Positions 48,407 to 57,821 are shown, counted from the stretch's first letter. The stretch: DNA of 64,000 bases from Bordetella trematum (GCF_900078335.1 NZ_FKBR01000019.1:351655-415654), one strand, 5' to 3'. Made by a program: numbers and translations. Notes: generated by a model not told the origin, from the letters alone.

Positions 48407-50273
48407 TTATCAAGGTCTCCAGGCGTTGCACGGTTTGGGCCGGCGTGCCGGCGGGGGCGGGCATGGCCGGCGGGCAAGGCGCCGCCGTTTCGGCGGGGCT
48501 GGCCATCGCCTGCAGGCGATGGGCCAGGGCGTCATCGGAAGGCGGGGCGAGCAGCAGCTGATGAGACAGCTGCCGGGCGCGGTGGTCGATGGTCATGATG
48601 CGGCGGATGGCGGCGGCCGAGGGGCGGCGGCGATACACCTCGAACAGGGAAAAGCCCAGCGCCAGGCGGGTCTGGGCAATATTGTCGGCCACCTTGGAGG
48701 CTTGCGCCAGCCGCAGGTCGCGGTCGTCCTGGGGCGTTTTCCCGCCAGGCCAGGCCATGAAAGCCAGTTGTCCCATCAACTGGCGCACGCTGTCGCGGGC
48801 GCGCACGATCACGCTTACCGGCCAGAACTGGGTGAACATCACATACATCACGCAGTTGCCCAGCAGCACGCCCATGATGCGGTCGCGCGCGGTGTCCATG
48901 TCGAAGGTCGGGCCCGAGCCCTGCAGCACGGTCAGCAGGAAGGCCAGGGCCACCTGCACGCCGGCGTACGACACCCGCTCGTTGCCCACGCCGATCCAGG
49001 CCGACAGCAGCGTGCCGAAGAACACCAGCAGCATCAGGCCGCCCACGGTGCTGAGGTGGGGCATCAGAAACAGGATCGAGCCGATGCCCAGCGCGGCGCC
49101 GACCAGGCAGCCGCTGATGCGCAGCACCAGCTTGTGGGTGGTTTCGCCCACCGACCCAAGCGCTGCCACGTAGCAGGTGATCATGGCGGTGTGGATGCCT
49201 TGCCACTGGAAGGCGGTGTAGGCCAGGTAGCAGATGATGGCCGCTGCGGTGGTCTTGATGGCGTAGCGCACATGCACCGGGTTGCGCCAGGCGTCGGCCC
49301 GCAGAAAGGGGTCGCCGGGCGGCTGGGCCGGGTAGCCCTGCGGATCGCCGGCCATGTGGCGCAGGGCATCGCTGGCGGCGGCCAGCGCCGGGTCCGTGCA
49401 GCCGGCGGTGTCGGCAGGCACCGGCTTGCCGGTGGCCAGCGCCTGGGCAGCGGCCCGGATCTGGCGAGCGAGCGCCTGGGCCTGGGCGGGCGCCGGGGGC
49501 TGGCGCAGGGCCAGCAATGCCAGCGTCAGGCGGTAGCTCTCCAGCAGCGCGCGCGCCAGGCGCTGGCGCTCGGCGCTGCGGCCCAACGCCAGCAAGCGCG
49601 TCAGGCCCAGGCGCTTGAGGGCGTCTTCCTGGCCCTCCTCGATCTGCTCGCGCAGGTGCTGGCGCGCGGCGGCATCGGGGCGCTCGAGCCAGCCGGCGGC
49701 CGCCTGCAGCCGCATGGCGACGGTCTGGCGCAGCAGCGCGACGGGCTTTCTGCCCATGAAAAGGTTGACCCCCAGCACGCAGGCCATGGGCATCGTCGCC
49801 ATCAGCCAGGCATAAAGGATGCCGCGCGTGGCGGCCTCGCCAAAGGGCACGAAGTCCAGCAGCGTCAGCACGAAGGCGATCACCAGGGCGATGATGCCGC
49901 CCAGCTCGCCCAGTTTGCTGGCCGATCCCAGAAAGAGCAGCACCAGCGACGTGGCGGCGATGGCCAGGATGCGCAGCGCCGGCACATCGATGGTCCAGCG
50001 GGTAAAGAGAAACAGCAGCACCACCACGATGGCCACCAGCACGGTCAGGCCGACGGCCAGCAGACAACCTTCGGCTGCGTCCGGCTTCATCACGAAGAAG
50101 ATCAGATAGCAACTGATTGCCGGTTCGGGGATGCCATAGACGGCCGCCATCATCGCCGTGAGCGCGCAGGCCAGGGCGATGCGCCAGGATTGCGCAAAGC
50201 GCCCCGGGAAGGCCTCGGTCAGGTCGCGCCAGGTCTGGCGCAGGAAGGGCGGCCAGGCCTCAGCACTGCTCAT
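48396..50273 (-). CDS. mdtO: FUSC family membrane efflux component, MdtO-like
   Basis: 625 residues: two blocks of hydrophobic helices (about 30-180 and 360-500) separated and followed by soluble segments, the FUSC / aromatic-acid exporter layout (AaeB, MdtO). It forms the inner-membrane part of the pump. The start overlaps the adaptor gene by 14 bases and its end overlaps the outer-membrane factor by 11, so translation is coupled. E. coli MdtNOP has been linked to resistance to sulfa compounds and dyes; the substrate here is unknown. Confidence 0.85.
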   Translation of the reverse strand: MSSAEAWPPFLRQTWRDLTEAFPGRFAQSWRIALACALTAMMAAVYGIPEPAISCYLIFFVMKPDAAEGCLLAVGLTVLVAIVVVLLFLFTRWTIDVPALRILAIAATSLVLLFLGSASKLGELGGIIALVIAFVLTLLDFVPFGEAATRGILYAWLMATMPMACVLGVNLFMGRKPVALLRQTVAMRLQAAAGWLERPDAAARQHLREQIEEGQEDALKRLGLTRLLALGRSAERQRLARALLESYRLTLALLALRQPPAPAQAQALARQIRAAAQALATGKPVPADTAGCTDPALAAASDALRHMAGDPQGYPAQPPGDPFLRADAWRNPVHVRYAIKTTAAAIICYLAYTAFQWQGIHTAMITCYVAALGSVGETTHKLVLRISGCLVGAALGIGSILFLMPHLSTVGGLMLLVFFGTLLSAWIGVGNERVSYAGVQVALAFLLTVLQGSGPTFDMDTARDRIMGVLLGNCVMYVMFTQFWPVSVIVRARDSVRQLMGQLAFMAWPGGKTPQDDRDLRLAQASKVADNIAQTRLALGFSLFEVYRRRPSAAAIRRIMTIDHRARQLSHQLLLAPPSDDALAHRLQAMASPAETAAPCPPAMPAPAGTPAQTVQRLETLINGR

Positions 50274-51312
50274 CGGTATGAAGAATGACGGTCGCCGAGG
50301 CGCCGGCGCGCATCAGGTCGGGCGGCGGGTCCTTGAGCAGGATGCGCACCGGGAAGCGCTGTCCCACACGGACCCAGTTCAGGGTCTTGGGCACATAGGG
50401 CAGGCTGCGCGGCAGTTGAATCTGGTCTTCCGAGGCCACGCCCCAGCCGATGGACTCGACCGTGCCCTGGATGGTGCGGCTGCGGTCGGCCGCCACATAG
50501 ACGCGTGCGCAGCTGCCGATCTTGATGTCCTGCAGCTCGGTTTCCAGGAAACCGGCCGACGCATACCAGTGGGTGGTGTCGATCAGCGTGAAGGCCATCT
50601 GGGCAGGAATGATGTAGTCGCCGTTGGCCACGTTCAGCCCTGCGATGCGCCCGTCGTTGGGCGCGCGGATCTCGGTGTCGCGCAGCTGGCGTTCGGCGAT
50701 GGCCAGGGTGGCCTTGCTTTGCGCCACCAGCGCGATCGCGGCATCGGTGTCGCCCACCAGCGCATCGGCGGCGTGTTGCTGGGCCATGGCTTCTTTCAGG
50801 CTGGTCTCGGCGTTGCGCTTGAGCGTGCGTGCGTCGTCGACCTGCTGGGTGGTGACATAACCCTTGGGTTGCAGGCTCTGCAGACGCTGCAGGGTCTGCG
50901 TGGTCTGCGCCAGGTTGATCTGGGCGCGCGAGACCTGCTCGGCCGCAATCCGCGCATTGGCGCCTTCGGCCTGCAATGTGCGCTTGCGCGTGGCCAGCGC
51001 GGCCTCGGCGGCTTGCAGTCCGGCCAGGGCCTGGTCGCGCTGCAGCCGATAGAACTCGGGATCGACGCTGAACAACAGATCGCCCGCCTTGACCGTGCCG
51101 TTCTCCTGCACAGCGAGATTCTGGATGCGGCCTGGCACCGAGGAGGCCATGCGCGCCATGTTGGCGGTCAGGACGGCGTCTTCGGACAGGGGCCTGGCGG
51201 CAATGCGGCTGAAATAGGCCCAGCCCAGACCGACGGCCAGCAGCAGAATCACGACGAACAGCACGATCGCGATACGGCGTTTGCGGTCGGTTTTTTCGGG
51301 AGAGGTCGGCAT
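50260..51312 (-). CDS. mdtN: HlyD family periplasmic adaptor, MdtN-like
   Basis: 350 residues: one N-terminal membrane helix (about 13-34), lipoyl half-domain with Val-Pro-Gly-Arg-Ile-Gln-Asn-Leu, a coiled-coil hairpin at roughly 85-205, then Ile-Arg-Ala-Pro-Asn-Asp-Gly-Arg-Ile-Ala-Gly and beta-barrel. It links the FUSC protein to the outer-membrane factor. It starts one base after the YtcA-like stop. Confidence 0.87.
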   Translation of the reverse strand: MPTSPEKTDRKRRIAIVLFVVILLLAVGLGWAYFSRIAARPLSEDAVLTANMARMASSVPGRIQNLAVQENGTVKAGDLLFSVDPEFYRLQRDQALAGLQAAEAALATRKRTLQAEGANARIAAEQVSRAQINLAQTTQTLQRLQSLQPKGYVTTQQVDDARTLKRNAETSLKEAMAQQHAADALVGDTDAAIALVAQSKATLAIAERQLRDTEIRAPNDGRIAGLNVANGDYIIPAQMAFTLIDTTHWYASAGFLETELQDIKIGSCARVYVAADRSRTIQGTVESIGWGVASEDQIQLPRSLPYVPKTLNWVRVGQRFPVRILLKDPPPDLMRAGASATVILHTDEQC

Positions 51313-51313
51313 G

Positions 51314-51607
51314 TCAGCGGGCGAAGATGGTCAGCGAGAGCAGGAACATGACGGCGGCGGCAACGGCCAGATAGGTCAACAGGTGTAGCGGCAGGTATTC
51401 ATCGATGCCTTTGCGCACCAGCACCACGCGCAGCACCAGGGCGGCAATGCAGCCGGCCACCGCGCAGGCGATCCAGGAGGGGAAGTAGGATTCGAAGATG
51501 ACCACATAGGGGGGCTGCACGGTTGCGCTGCAGCCTGTGAGCAGCGGCAGCAGCCACACCGCCATGGGCAGCAGGCGCCGGCCCGGGGACTGTTGCAACG
51601 TCGTCAA
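51314..51607 (-). CDS. ytcA: YtcA family small lipoprotein, TTG start
   Basis: 97 residues: lipoprotein signal ending Leu-Leu-Thr-Gly-Cys (Cys26), a short outer part with Ser-Tyr-Phe-Pro-Ser-Trp, and two further membrane helices. Length, topology and position directly before an mdtN-type gene match YtcA of the mdtNOP operon. Function is unknown in all species. The TTG start has GAGG 7 bases upstream; the next in-frame ATG would shorten the signal to a few residues. Confidence 0.82.
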   Translation of the reverse strand: MTTLQQSPGRRLLPMAVWLLPLLTGCSATVQPPYVVIFESYFPSWIACAVAGCIAALVLRVVLVRKGIDEYLPLHLLTYLAVAAAVMFLLSLTIFAR

Positions 51608-51732
51608 GAGCTAACCTCGGTGATCATCGGGCGCACGGGCGCTGGTGAAATGCCGGCGCTTGCGATGCGCCAGGGTGATGTGCGGGAATTTATACCATTT
51701 GACCCGGGAAAGCACGACGCTGCAGGTCAATG

Positions 51733-51761
51733 AAAAACCGCCGCACGGTAGGGTGCGGCGG
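51733..51761 (-). terminator. intrinsic terminator of the hdeA-gadB unit
   Basis: Stem CCGCCGCAC / GTGCGGCGG with a 6-base loop, followed on the minus strand by five T. It lies 15 bases after the gadB stop. Confidence 0.85.
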
Positions 51762-51776
51762 CCGGGCATGTCGGGC

Positions 51777-53177
51777 TCAGTGATGAAAGCCGCCCGATTC
51801 GTCTTCCGATCCCTGGACGGCCACCGGGTGGCGCGCGAAATACGCCAGCGCGCGCTTGAAGTCCTCGATCAGCAGCGAGGCCAGGTCGCGGCTGACGCCA
51901 TGGCGCACCAGGATGCGTTGCACCACCAGGTCTTCGCGATGGGCCGGCATCGAGTAGGCCGGCACCTGCCAGCCGCGCGAACGCAGCCGGTCGGCCAGAT
52001 CGTAGAGATTGAAGCCGAGGTCTTTCTGGCCGTCCTTGATCTTCCAGCACAGTGCCGGAATGCCCTTTTGCGGATTGCCGTCGAACAGCATCTCGAAGGG
52101 CCCCAGCCTGGCGATCTCGTCCGCCAGGTACTGCGCCGTGTCGTAGCAGGCCTGCTGGATGCGGGTGTATCCCTCGCGGCCCAGACGCAGAAAGTTGTAG
52201 TACTGGGCCACGATCTGGCCGCCCGGTCGCGAGAAGTTCAGCGCGAAGGTGGGCATGTTGCCGCCCAGGTAGTTCACGTCGAAGATCAGTTCCTCGGGCA
52301 GGTGGGCGGCATCGCGCCAGACGATCCAGCCCACCCCCAGCGGCGCCAGCCCGAACTTGTGGCCGGAGGTGTTGATCGACACCACGCGCGGCAGGCGGAA
52401 GTCCCACTCCAGATCGGGGGCGCAGAACGGGGCCAGGAAGCCGCCGCTGGCGCCATCGACGTGAATGGGGATATCCAGACCGGTGTCCTGTTGCAGTTTG
52501 TCGAGCGCATCGTGCACGGCCTTGACCGGCTCGTAATCGCACGAGAACGTCACGCCCAGCGTGGGTACCACGCCGATGGTGTTCTCGTCGCAACGCTTGA
52601 TGACTTCTTCCGGGCTCATGATGAGCCGGTCTTGCTCCATCGGGATCTCGCGCAGCTCGACGTCGAAGTAGCGCGCGAACTTGTGCCAGCAGATCTGCAC
52701 CGGGCCGCAGATCAGGTTGGGCCGGTCGGTCGGCAGGCCGGCGGCCTGGCGTTTTTTCCGCCAGGCCCATTTCATGGCCAGTCCGCCCAGCATGGCGGCT
52801 TCGGATGAGCCCGTGGTCGAGCAGCCCAGGGTGTTCATCGCATCGGGCGAGTGCCACAGGTCGGCGATCATGTGCACGCAGCGCGCTTCGATTTCCGCTG
52901 TCTGGGGGTATTCATCCTTGTCGATCATGTTCTTGTCGATCGACTCGTCCATCAGCTTGTGGACTTCCTCGTCCACCCATGTCTGGCAGAAGGTGGCCAG
53001 ATTCTGACGCGAGTTTCCGTCCAGCATCAGTTCGTCGTGCACGACCTGATAGGCATGGCGCGGCGCATGTCCCTCGGCCGGGAGTTTGTACTTGGGCATG
53101 GCTACCGAGAGATCGCTCGACGCGTAGACGTCATCGAGCAGGTCGGCACGGACCGTGTCCTTGGCGTGCAGTGGCAT
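51777..53177 (-). CDS. gadB: glutamate decarboxylase
   Basis: 466 residues, the same length as E. coli GadA/B. PLP-binding Lys274 is in Ser-Gly-His-Lys-Phe-Gly-Leu-Ala; Asp241 (His-Val-Asp-Gly-Ala-Ser-Gly-Gly) contacts the PLP ring. The C-terminus ends Gly-Gly-Phe-His-His, keeping the His that in E. coli GadB forms the pH-dependent lock on the active site. It consumes a proton by converting glutamate to GABA, giving acid resistance. AAAGGA precedes the start. It lies downstream of hdeA with an intercistronic hairpin. The exchanger GadC is not in the window. Confidence 0.93.
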   Translation of the reverse strand: MPLHAKDTVRADLLDDVYASSDLSVAMPKYKLPAEGHAPRHAYQVVHDELMLDGNSRQNLATFCQTWVDEEVHKLMDESIDKNMIDKDEYPQTAEIEARCVHMIADLWHSPDAMNTLGCSTTGSSEAAMLGGLAMKWAWRKKRQAAGLPTDRPNLICGPVQICWHKFARYFDVELREIPMEQDRLIMSPEEVIKRCDENTIGVVPTLGVTFSCDYEPVKAVHDALDKLQQDTGLDIPIHVDGASGGFLAPFCAPDLEWDFRLPRVVSINTSGHKFGLAPLGVGWIVWRDAAHLPEELIFDVNYLGGNMPTFALNFSRPGGQIVAQYYNFLRLGREGYTRIQQACYDTAQYLADEIARLGPFEMLFDGNPQKGIPALCWKIKDGQKDLGFNLYDLADRLRSRGWQVPAYSMPAHREDLVVQRILVRHGVSRDLASLLIEDFKRALAYFARHPVAVQGSEDESGGFHH

Positions 53178-53227
53178 GGGGGATCCTTTGTGTGGAGCAG
53201 ACGCGGAAAGCGGGGGCTGAAATGACA

Positions 53228-53251
53228 GGCGCCACGGCAAACCGTGGCGCC
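53228..53251. terminator. 10-bp hairpin between hdeA and gadB
   Basis: Perfect stem GGCGCCACGG / CCGTGGCGCC with CAAA loop in the 100-bp gap. It has no T-run, so is more likely an RNA-stability or attenuation element than a full terminator. Confidence 0.5.
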
Positions 53252-53277
53252 CCTAGCGCATGAATCAGAGAAGCGGA

Positions 53278-53586
53278 TTACTTCTTGATCTTGCCCCAGC
53301 TTTGCACCAGCGCGTCGCGCAGGGCGATCTTGGGGTTTTCCTTGCAGTACTGCAGCAGTTCCGGCTTGACCTTGGCGATGCCATCGACGTCCAGTACTTC
53401 GGCTTCGGGCTTGCCGCTGCGGTTGAGCGCTTCAGCGAAACCGAGCACGGTCGGCTGATAGGACTCGTCCACAGCCAGGTAATCACTGCACAGCCACAGC
53501 GGCACGGGCTTGGCCGCGTCGGCATGTGCCACGCCGCCCATAGCGGCGGCACCGAAAATGCTCATAGCCAGAATAGCTTTTTTCAT
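53278..53586 (-). CDS. hdeA: HdeA family acid-stress periplasmic chaperone
   Basis: 102 residues: signal peptide to about residue 22 (Val-Ala-His-Ala), then an all-helical small domain with Cys33 and Cys81, the disulfide pair of HdeA/HdeB. Pro-Leu-Trp-Leu-Cys-x-Asp-Tyr-Leu and Val-Asp-Gly-Ile match the family. HdeA unfolds at low pH and keeps periplasmic proteins soluble. GAGGGA precedes the start. Directly upstream of gadB on the same strand, which supports a joint acid-resistance unit. Confidence 0.87.
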   Translation of the reverse strand: MKKAILAMSIFGAAAMGGVAHADAAKPVPLWLCSDYLAVDESYQPTVLGFAEALNRSGKPEAEVLDVDGIAKVKPELLQYCKENPKIALRDALVQSWGKIKK

Positions 53587-54142
53587 TTGAAGTCCCTCGA
53601 TCTGAGTTCAAGCTATATAACAATCAGGCTCCACGTCGTTGACTTTCCCGGATTGGGTGGAGCCTTCGCAACCCGGGATATTCCAGAGCCTAATACAAGG
53701 CCGGCTCGGGGGAATCTGATTTCAATCAATACTTGACCTGAATTCTGTTGCGGCGGTCCGCAGGCGCAATGGACATGCGGCTTGCAGGCCGATTATCAGC
53801 CTATCAGGTTAGCGGGAGTTTGAGGTTTTTTTATTTCAAAGTGTATGCGTTGTTTTTCCGGAAGGGAATGTCATTCTCTTTTCCGATTCATTAGCATAGC
53901 GCAGGGTTCGTGATTTTTTTCCCGCCATAGGAAAAAATGGAAAACCCCCGCGATTCTTTCCTATTCTTGCGCCGCATTTTGCATGTTTGCAGTGATGTTC
54001 GTGGCGCGTCATCGCCGGCCCGGGGACGATGCCGCCCGGATTCTGACAATGCCGCTCAGGCCCGCTCGGGATGGTGACGACCGGTGCAAGGCAAAAAAAA
54101 CGCGCCAGGCCGGCGCGTTCGTATCGGTCCGGCAACGCCGGC
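53587..54142. other. intergenic region, 556 bp, no supported gene
   Basis: The left end holds the hdeA promoter region; on the minus strand TTATATAG lies about 40 bases before the hdeA start. The middle is AT-rich with T-runs. ATAGGAAA (53927-53934) and its complement TTTCCTAT (53957-53964) form an 8-bp dyad with a 22-base spacer. The right end is the terminator of the DUF3455 gene. Confidence 0.5.
54093..54117 (-). terminator. intrinsic terminator of the DUF3455 gene
   Basis: Stem CGCGCC / GGCGCG (54101-54106 with 54112-54117) followed on the minus strand by eight T. Confidence 0.8.
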
Positions 54143-54676
54143 TCAGTTCGGTGACCAGAACACGTAGTCTGCCTGGAAGGGACTGTCCACGCGTTTGCCC
54201 ACCTGGCTGGCGTCGCAGGTTTCCTGGGGCGCGCCGCCACCGCTGCGCACCAGACGCTGGATGTAAGTCACGCCGCTCAGCAGGCCGGCCGTGGGTGCCG
54301 GGTTGGCGATCACCAGCTGGTCCTGGAGCTGGTTGGCGCCGGAGCTGGCGCGGATGCTCTGCAGACCGGTCAGCGAGGAGCCGTCGGCGGCACGCCAGGT
54401 GTCCGGCGGGCTGGTGTAGCTGCCGTTTTGCGCGGCGTCGCCCAGCCGGGCCTTGCCGGCCACGATGGTCCAGGCGGGCGCTTCTGCGCCGTCCAGGCGA
54501 TTCTGGCATTGATAGGTGATGACGCCTTCGGCCGGGGCGCGCCAGGTGACATAGTTGCCCGCCGGGACCTGCACCAGCGGCGGGACGCTGTCGGCAGCCT
54601 GTGCGGCGGTGGCGGCCAGGGCGAGGGCCAGCAGCGAGATGAGTCGGGTGGGCGTAGCCTGCAAAGCGTGCTTCAT
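54143..54676 (-). CDS. DUF3455 domain-containing secreted protein
   Basis: 177 residues: signal peptide to about residue 22-24 (Ala-Gln-Ala-Ala), then a DUF3455-type domain, with Val-Pro-Ala-Gly-Asn near the start, Ile-Thr-Tyr-Gln-Cys-Gln, Trp-x-Ile-Val-Ala-Gly-Lys-Ala and a second Cys near Glu-Thr-Cys-Asp; the Cys may pair. AGGAG precedes the start. The function of the family is not established. It stands alone, ending at a terminator and divergent from the amidohydrolase gene. Confidence 0.82.
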   Translation of the reverse strand: MKHALQATPTRLISLLALALAATAAQAADSVPPLVQVPAGNYVTWRAPAEGVITYQCQNRLDGAEAPAWTIVAGKARLGDAAQNGSYTSPPDTWRAADGSSLTGLQSIRASSGANQLQDQLVIANPAPTAGLLSGVTYIQRLVRSGGGAPQETCDASQVGKRVDSPFQADYVFWSPN

Positions 54677-54845
54677 GCGTACTCCTGTGCGTCGAGCCGG
54701 AAATAGAATTTCAATAGCATTAATGCTGATTCTACAGGGGGCCGGGCCGCCCTGCTCCCCGGGGGAGTGTCGGGAAGCCACGGCAGGCAGTAGGATGGCG
54801 AAAGTCCTGGGCAAGCATTCCTCAGTCATCAAGGGAGCAGTTTCG

Positions 54846-56333
54846 ATGTTTATGGCAAGAACAGAGTCGCGGCCGTTGCAGAGCCGGCGTGGGCGTGCGG
54901 CGGGCGCGGCGCCGGCTTGCGGTTGTGTGGCCCATGGGCCGGCCATGCGTTGGGCGCATCGTCGTCTTGAAAACGATCTGCTGCACCGCATGGCCGCAGG
55001 CGGGCCGGCCGAGGCTGCCCGGCCTTTCGGCGCCTTTCGCGCCGACAGCGCCTTCATGGGTGAACCGCTGGCTTGCGCCAAACCTCTGGTGCTGACCAAT
55101 ATTCGTCTGTTCGATGGCGTCACGGCGTCCCTGCGCGACGGGCTGTGCGTGCGTATCGAAGGCAATCGCGTGGCCGACATCCAGCCGGCCGGGCCGCGCC
55201 AGGAAGGCGTTGAGTCGCTCGATTGCGGCGGGCGCGTGCTGATGCCGGGCCTGATCGATGCGCACTGGCACTCGATGCTGTGCGGCATCAGCCAGCTGGC
55301 GGCCATGACCGCCGATACTCCCTATATTCACCTGAACGCTGCGCGCCAGGCCCAGAACACCCTGATGCGCGGTTTCACCAGCGTGCGCGACGCCGGCGGG
55401 CCGAGTTTCTCGCTCAAGCGCGCGATCGACGAGGGCCTGGTGCACGGCCCGCGGATCTTCCCTTCCGGCGCCATGGTGTCGCAGACCGGCGGCCACGGCG
55501 ATTTCCGCATGCCCTATGAGGTGCCGTCGCGCCCGGATATTCTCAGCCATCCCGAGGCGGCCGGCATCTGCGCCATCGCCAACGGGCGCGACGAAGTCCT
55601 GCGCCGCGCCCGCGAGCAGCTCATGCTGGGCGCCTCGCAGCTCAAGCTCATGGCTGGCGGCGGCGTGACCTCGCTCTATGACCCGCTCACCAGCGTGCAG
55701 TTCACCGAAGACGAGTTGCGCGCCGGCGTGCAGGCCGCGGCCGATTGGGGCACCTACGTCATGGTGCACGTCTACGGCGCCCAGGGCATACAGCGCGCCT
55801 TGCGGGCCGGGGTGCGCTCCATCGAGCACGGCCAGCTGGCCGATGAGGAAACCGTGCGCATGATGGCCGATCACGGCGCCTGGTGGAGTCTGCAGCCCTT
55901 CTTCGGTGACGACGACGCCAATCCGCACGCCGATCCGCGCAGCCACGCCAAGCAGCAGATGGTGGCCGAAGGCACCGAGCGCGCCTATGCGCTGGCGCAG
56001 CGGTTCAATATCCAGACCGCCTGGGGCACCGATATCCTGTTCGCGCCGGACAAGCTGGCGCGCCACGGCCACATGCTGGCCAAGCTGACCCGCCTGTATG
56101 CGCCGCTGGACCTGCTGCGCATGGCGACTGGCCAGAACGGCCAGCTGCTGGGCATGTCGGGCGCGCGCAACCCCTATGGCGCCAGCGTCGGCTGCATCGC
56201 CGCCGGCAGCCTGGCCGACCTGCTGGTGGTCGACGGCGATCCCTCGCGCGATCTGGACTTCCTGACCGACCCGCAGGCCAATCTGCGGCTCATCATGAAG
56301 GACGGGAAAATCTACAGGAACGCCCTGGCCTGA
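54846..56333 (+). CDS. metal-dependent amidohydrolase family protein
   Basis: 495 residues. The amidohydrolase core has His140-Trp-His142 on strand 1, Lys267 (Gln-Leu-Lys-Leu-Met-Ala-Gly-Gly) as probable carboxylated metal bridge, His308, His328 and a later Trp-Gly-Thr-Asp. This is a binuclear site as in imidazolonepropionase- and prolidase-like members. The first 75 residues are unusual: Cys25-Gly-Cys27, His30, Trp36-Ala-His and many Arg, with no clear signal peptide. AAGGGAG supports start 54846, but a later start is possible. Substrate unknown; a hairpin follows. Confidence 0.83.
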   Translation: MFMARTESRPLQSRRGRAAGAAPACGCVAHGPAMRWAHRRLENDLLHRMAAGGPAEAARPFGAFRADSAFMGEPLACAKPLVLTNIRLFDGVTASLRDGLCVRIEGNRVADIQPAGPRQEGVESLDCGGRVLMPGLIDAHWHSMLCGISQLAAMTADTPYIHLNAARQAQNTLMRGFTSVRDAGGPSFSLKRAIDEGLVHGPRIFPSGAMVSQTGGHGDFRMPYEVPSRPDILSHPEAAGICAIANGRDEVLRRAREQLMLGASQLKLMAGGGVTSLYDPLTSVQFTEDELRAGVQAAADWGTYVMVHVYGAQGIQRALRAGVRSIEHGQLADEETVRMMADHGAWWSLQPFFGDDDANPHADPRSHAKQQMVAEGTERAYALAQRFNIQTAWGTDILFAPDKLARHGHMLAKLTRLYAPLDLLRMATGQNGQLLGMSGARNPYGASVGCIAAGSLADLLVVDGDPSRDLDFLTDPQANLRLIMKDGKIYRNALA

Positions 56334-56368
56334 CGCTTCTGCGCGCCGGTCGATTTGGAGTATGGTTA

Positions 56369-56398
56369 CGCCGGGCGCCCCTTGGTGGGCGCCCGGCG
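56369..56398 (+). terminator. 12-bp hairpin after the amidohydrolase gene
   Basis: Perfect stem CGCCGGGCGCCC / GGGCGCCCGGCG with CTTGGT loop, then TGTTTG. Probable terminator with a weak T tail. Confidence 0.65.
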
Positions 56399-56485
56399 TG
56401 TTTGCGTCCGCCGCCCGGCCCGAATTCCCGTATTCCCGAGTTTCTATCCCGTTCCCCCCATCCATCCCTGCGGAAGGAGAAGCAG

Positions 56486-57778
56486 ATGAGTGATTCCAAC
56501 AAGAACTGGCGCCTGGAGACCATCGCCGTGCACGGCGGTTACCGTCCGGATCCCACCACGCGCGCCGTGGCCGTGCCCATCTACCAGACCGTGGCCTACG
56601 CCTTCGACGACACGCAGCATGGCGCGGATCTGTTCGACCTGAAGGTGCCGGGCAACATCTACACCCGCATCATGAACCCGACCAACGACGTGCTTGAGCA
56701 GCGCGTGGCTGCGCTCGAGGGCGGCATCGCCGCGCTGGCGCTGGCCTCGGGCCAGGCCGCCGTGACCTACTCGATCCTGACGCTGGCCGAAGCTGGAGAC
56801 AACATCGTTTCGTCCAGCACGCTGTATGGCGGCACCTACAATCTGCTGGCGCACACGTTGCCGCAGTACGGCATCTCCACCCGCTTTGCCGATCCTTCGG
56901 ACCTGGCCAGCTTCGAGCGCCAGATCGACGCGCGCACCAAAGCCATCTTCGCCGAGTCGGTCGGCAACCCGCTGGGCAACGTGACCGACATCCAGGCGCT
57001 GGCCGATCTGGCGCACCGCCACGGCGTGCCGCTGATCGTCGACAATACCGTACCGTCGCCCTACCTGCTGCGTCCCATCGAACATGGCGCCGACATTGTG
57101 GTGCAGTCGCTCACCAAATACCTGGGCGGGCATGGCACCAGCCTGGGCGGCGCGATCATTGACTCGGGCAAGTTCCCCTGGGCGCAGCACAAGGAGCGTT
57201 TCAAGCGCCTGAACGAACCCGACGTGAGCTATCACGGCGTGGTCTACACCGAAGCCTTCGGCGCGGCCGCCTACATAGGGCGCGCACGCGTGGTGCCGCT
57301 GCGCAATACCGGCGCCGCACTCTCGCCCTTCAATGCCTTCCAGATCCTGCAGGGCATCGAGACGCTGGCGCTGCGCGTGGACCGCATCGTCGAGAACGCC
57401 GTCAGGATCGCGCAATACCTGAAGCAGCACCCCAAGGTCGAATGGGTCAACTACGCCGGCCTGCCCGAGCACCCCGACCATGCGCTGGTGCAGAAGTATC
57501 TGGGCGGCAAGGCGCCAGGCCTGTTCACCTTTGGCGTCAAGGGCGGCCGTGAGGCCGGCGCCCGCTTCCAGGATGCGCTCAACCTCTTCACGCGCCTGGT
57601 CAATATTGGCGACGCCAAGTCGCTGGCCACGCACCCGGCCTCGACCACCCACCGCCAGCTCAACCCCGAAGAACTGGCCAAGGCCGGCGTGCGCGAAGAA
57701 ACCGTGCGCCTGTCGATCGGCATCGAGCACATCGATGACCTGATCGCCGACCTGGATCAGGCTCTGGCCCAGGTGTAA
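56486..57778 (+). CDS. O-acetylhomoserine aminocarboxypropyltransferase / cysteine synthase-like
   Basis: 430-residue Cys/Met-metabolism PLP enzyme. PLP Lys211 lies in Val-Gln-Ser-Leu-Thr-Lys-Tyr-Leu-Gly-Gly-His-Gly-Thr; Tyr59-Thr-Arg61 from the partner subunit and Asp186 are conserved. The length and the Ala-Phe-Asp-Asp-Thr-Gln-His-Gly-Ala-Asp-Leu-Phe stretch fit MetY, which makes homocysteine from O-acetylhomoserine and sulfide. GGAAGGAG lies 6-7 bases upstream. It is alone between hairpins, so is probably its own transcription unit. A gamma-lyase activity cannot be excluded. Confidence 0.9.
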   Translation: MSDSNKNWRLETIAVHGGYRPDPTTRAVAVPIYQTVAYAFDDTQHGADLFDLKVPGNIYTRIMNPTNDVLEQRVAALEGGIAALALASGQAAVTYSILTLAEAGDNIVSSSTLYGGTYNLLAHTLPQYGISTRFADPSDLASFERQIDARTKAIFAESVGNPLGNVTDIQALADLAHRHGVPLIVDNTVPSPYLLRPIEHGADIVVQSLTKYLGGHGTSLGGAIIDSGKFPWAQHKERFKRLNEPDVSYHGVVYTEAFGAAAYIGRARVVPLRNTGAALSPFNAFQILQGIETLALRVDRIVENAVRIAQYLKQHPKVEWVNYAGLPEHPDHALVQKYLGGKAPGLFTFGVKGGREAGARFQDALNLFTRLVNIGDAKSLATHPASTTHRQLNPEELAKAGVREETVRLSIGIEHIDDLIADLDQALAQV

Positions 57779-57783
57779 ACGGC

Positions 57784-57813
57784 AACGGCCCCGGCACGCT
57801 TCCCGGGGCCGTT
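57784..57813. terminator. 11-bp hairpin between convergent genes
   Basis: Perfect stem AACGGCCCCGG / CCGGGGCCGTT just after the MetY-like stop and before the convergent hyuB stop. Little T tail; it may serve both directions. Confidence 0.6.
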
Positions 57814-57821
57814 GTCAGCCC

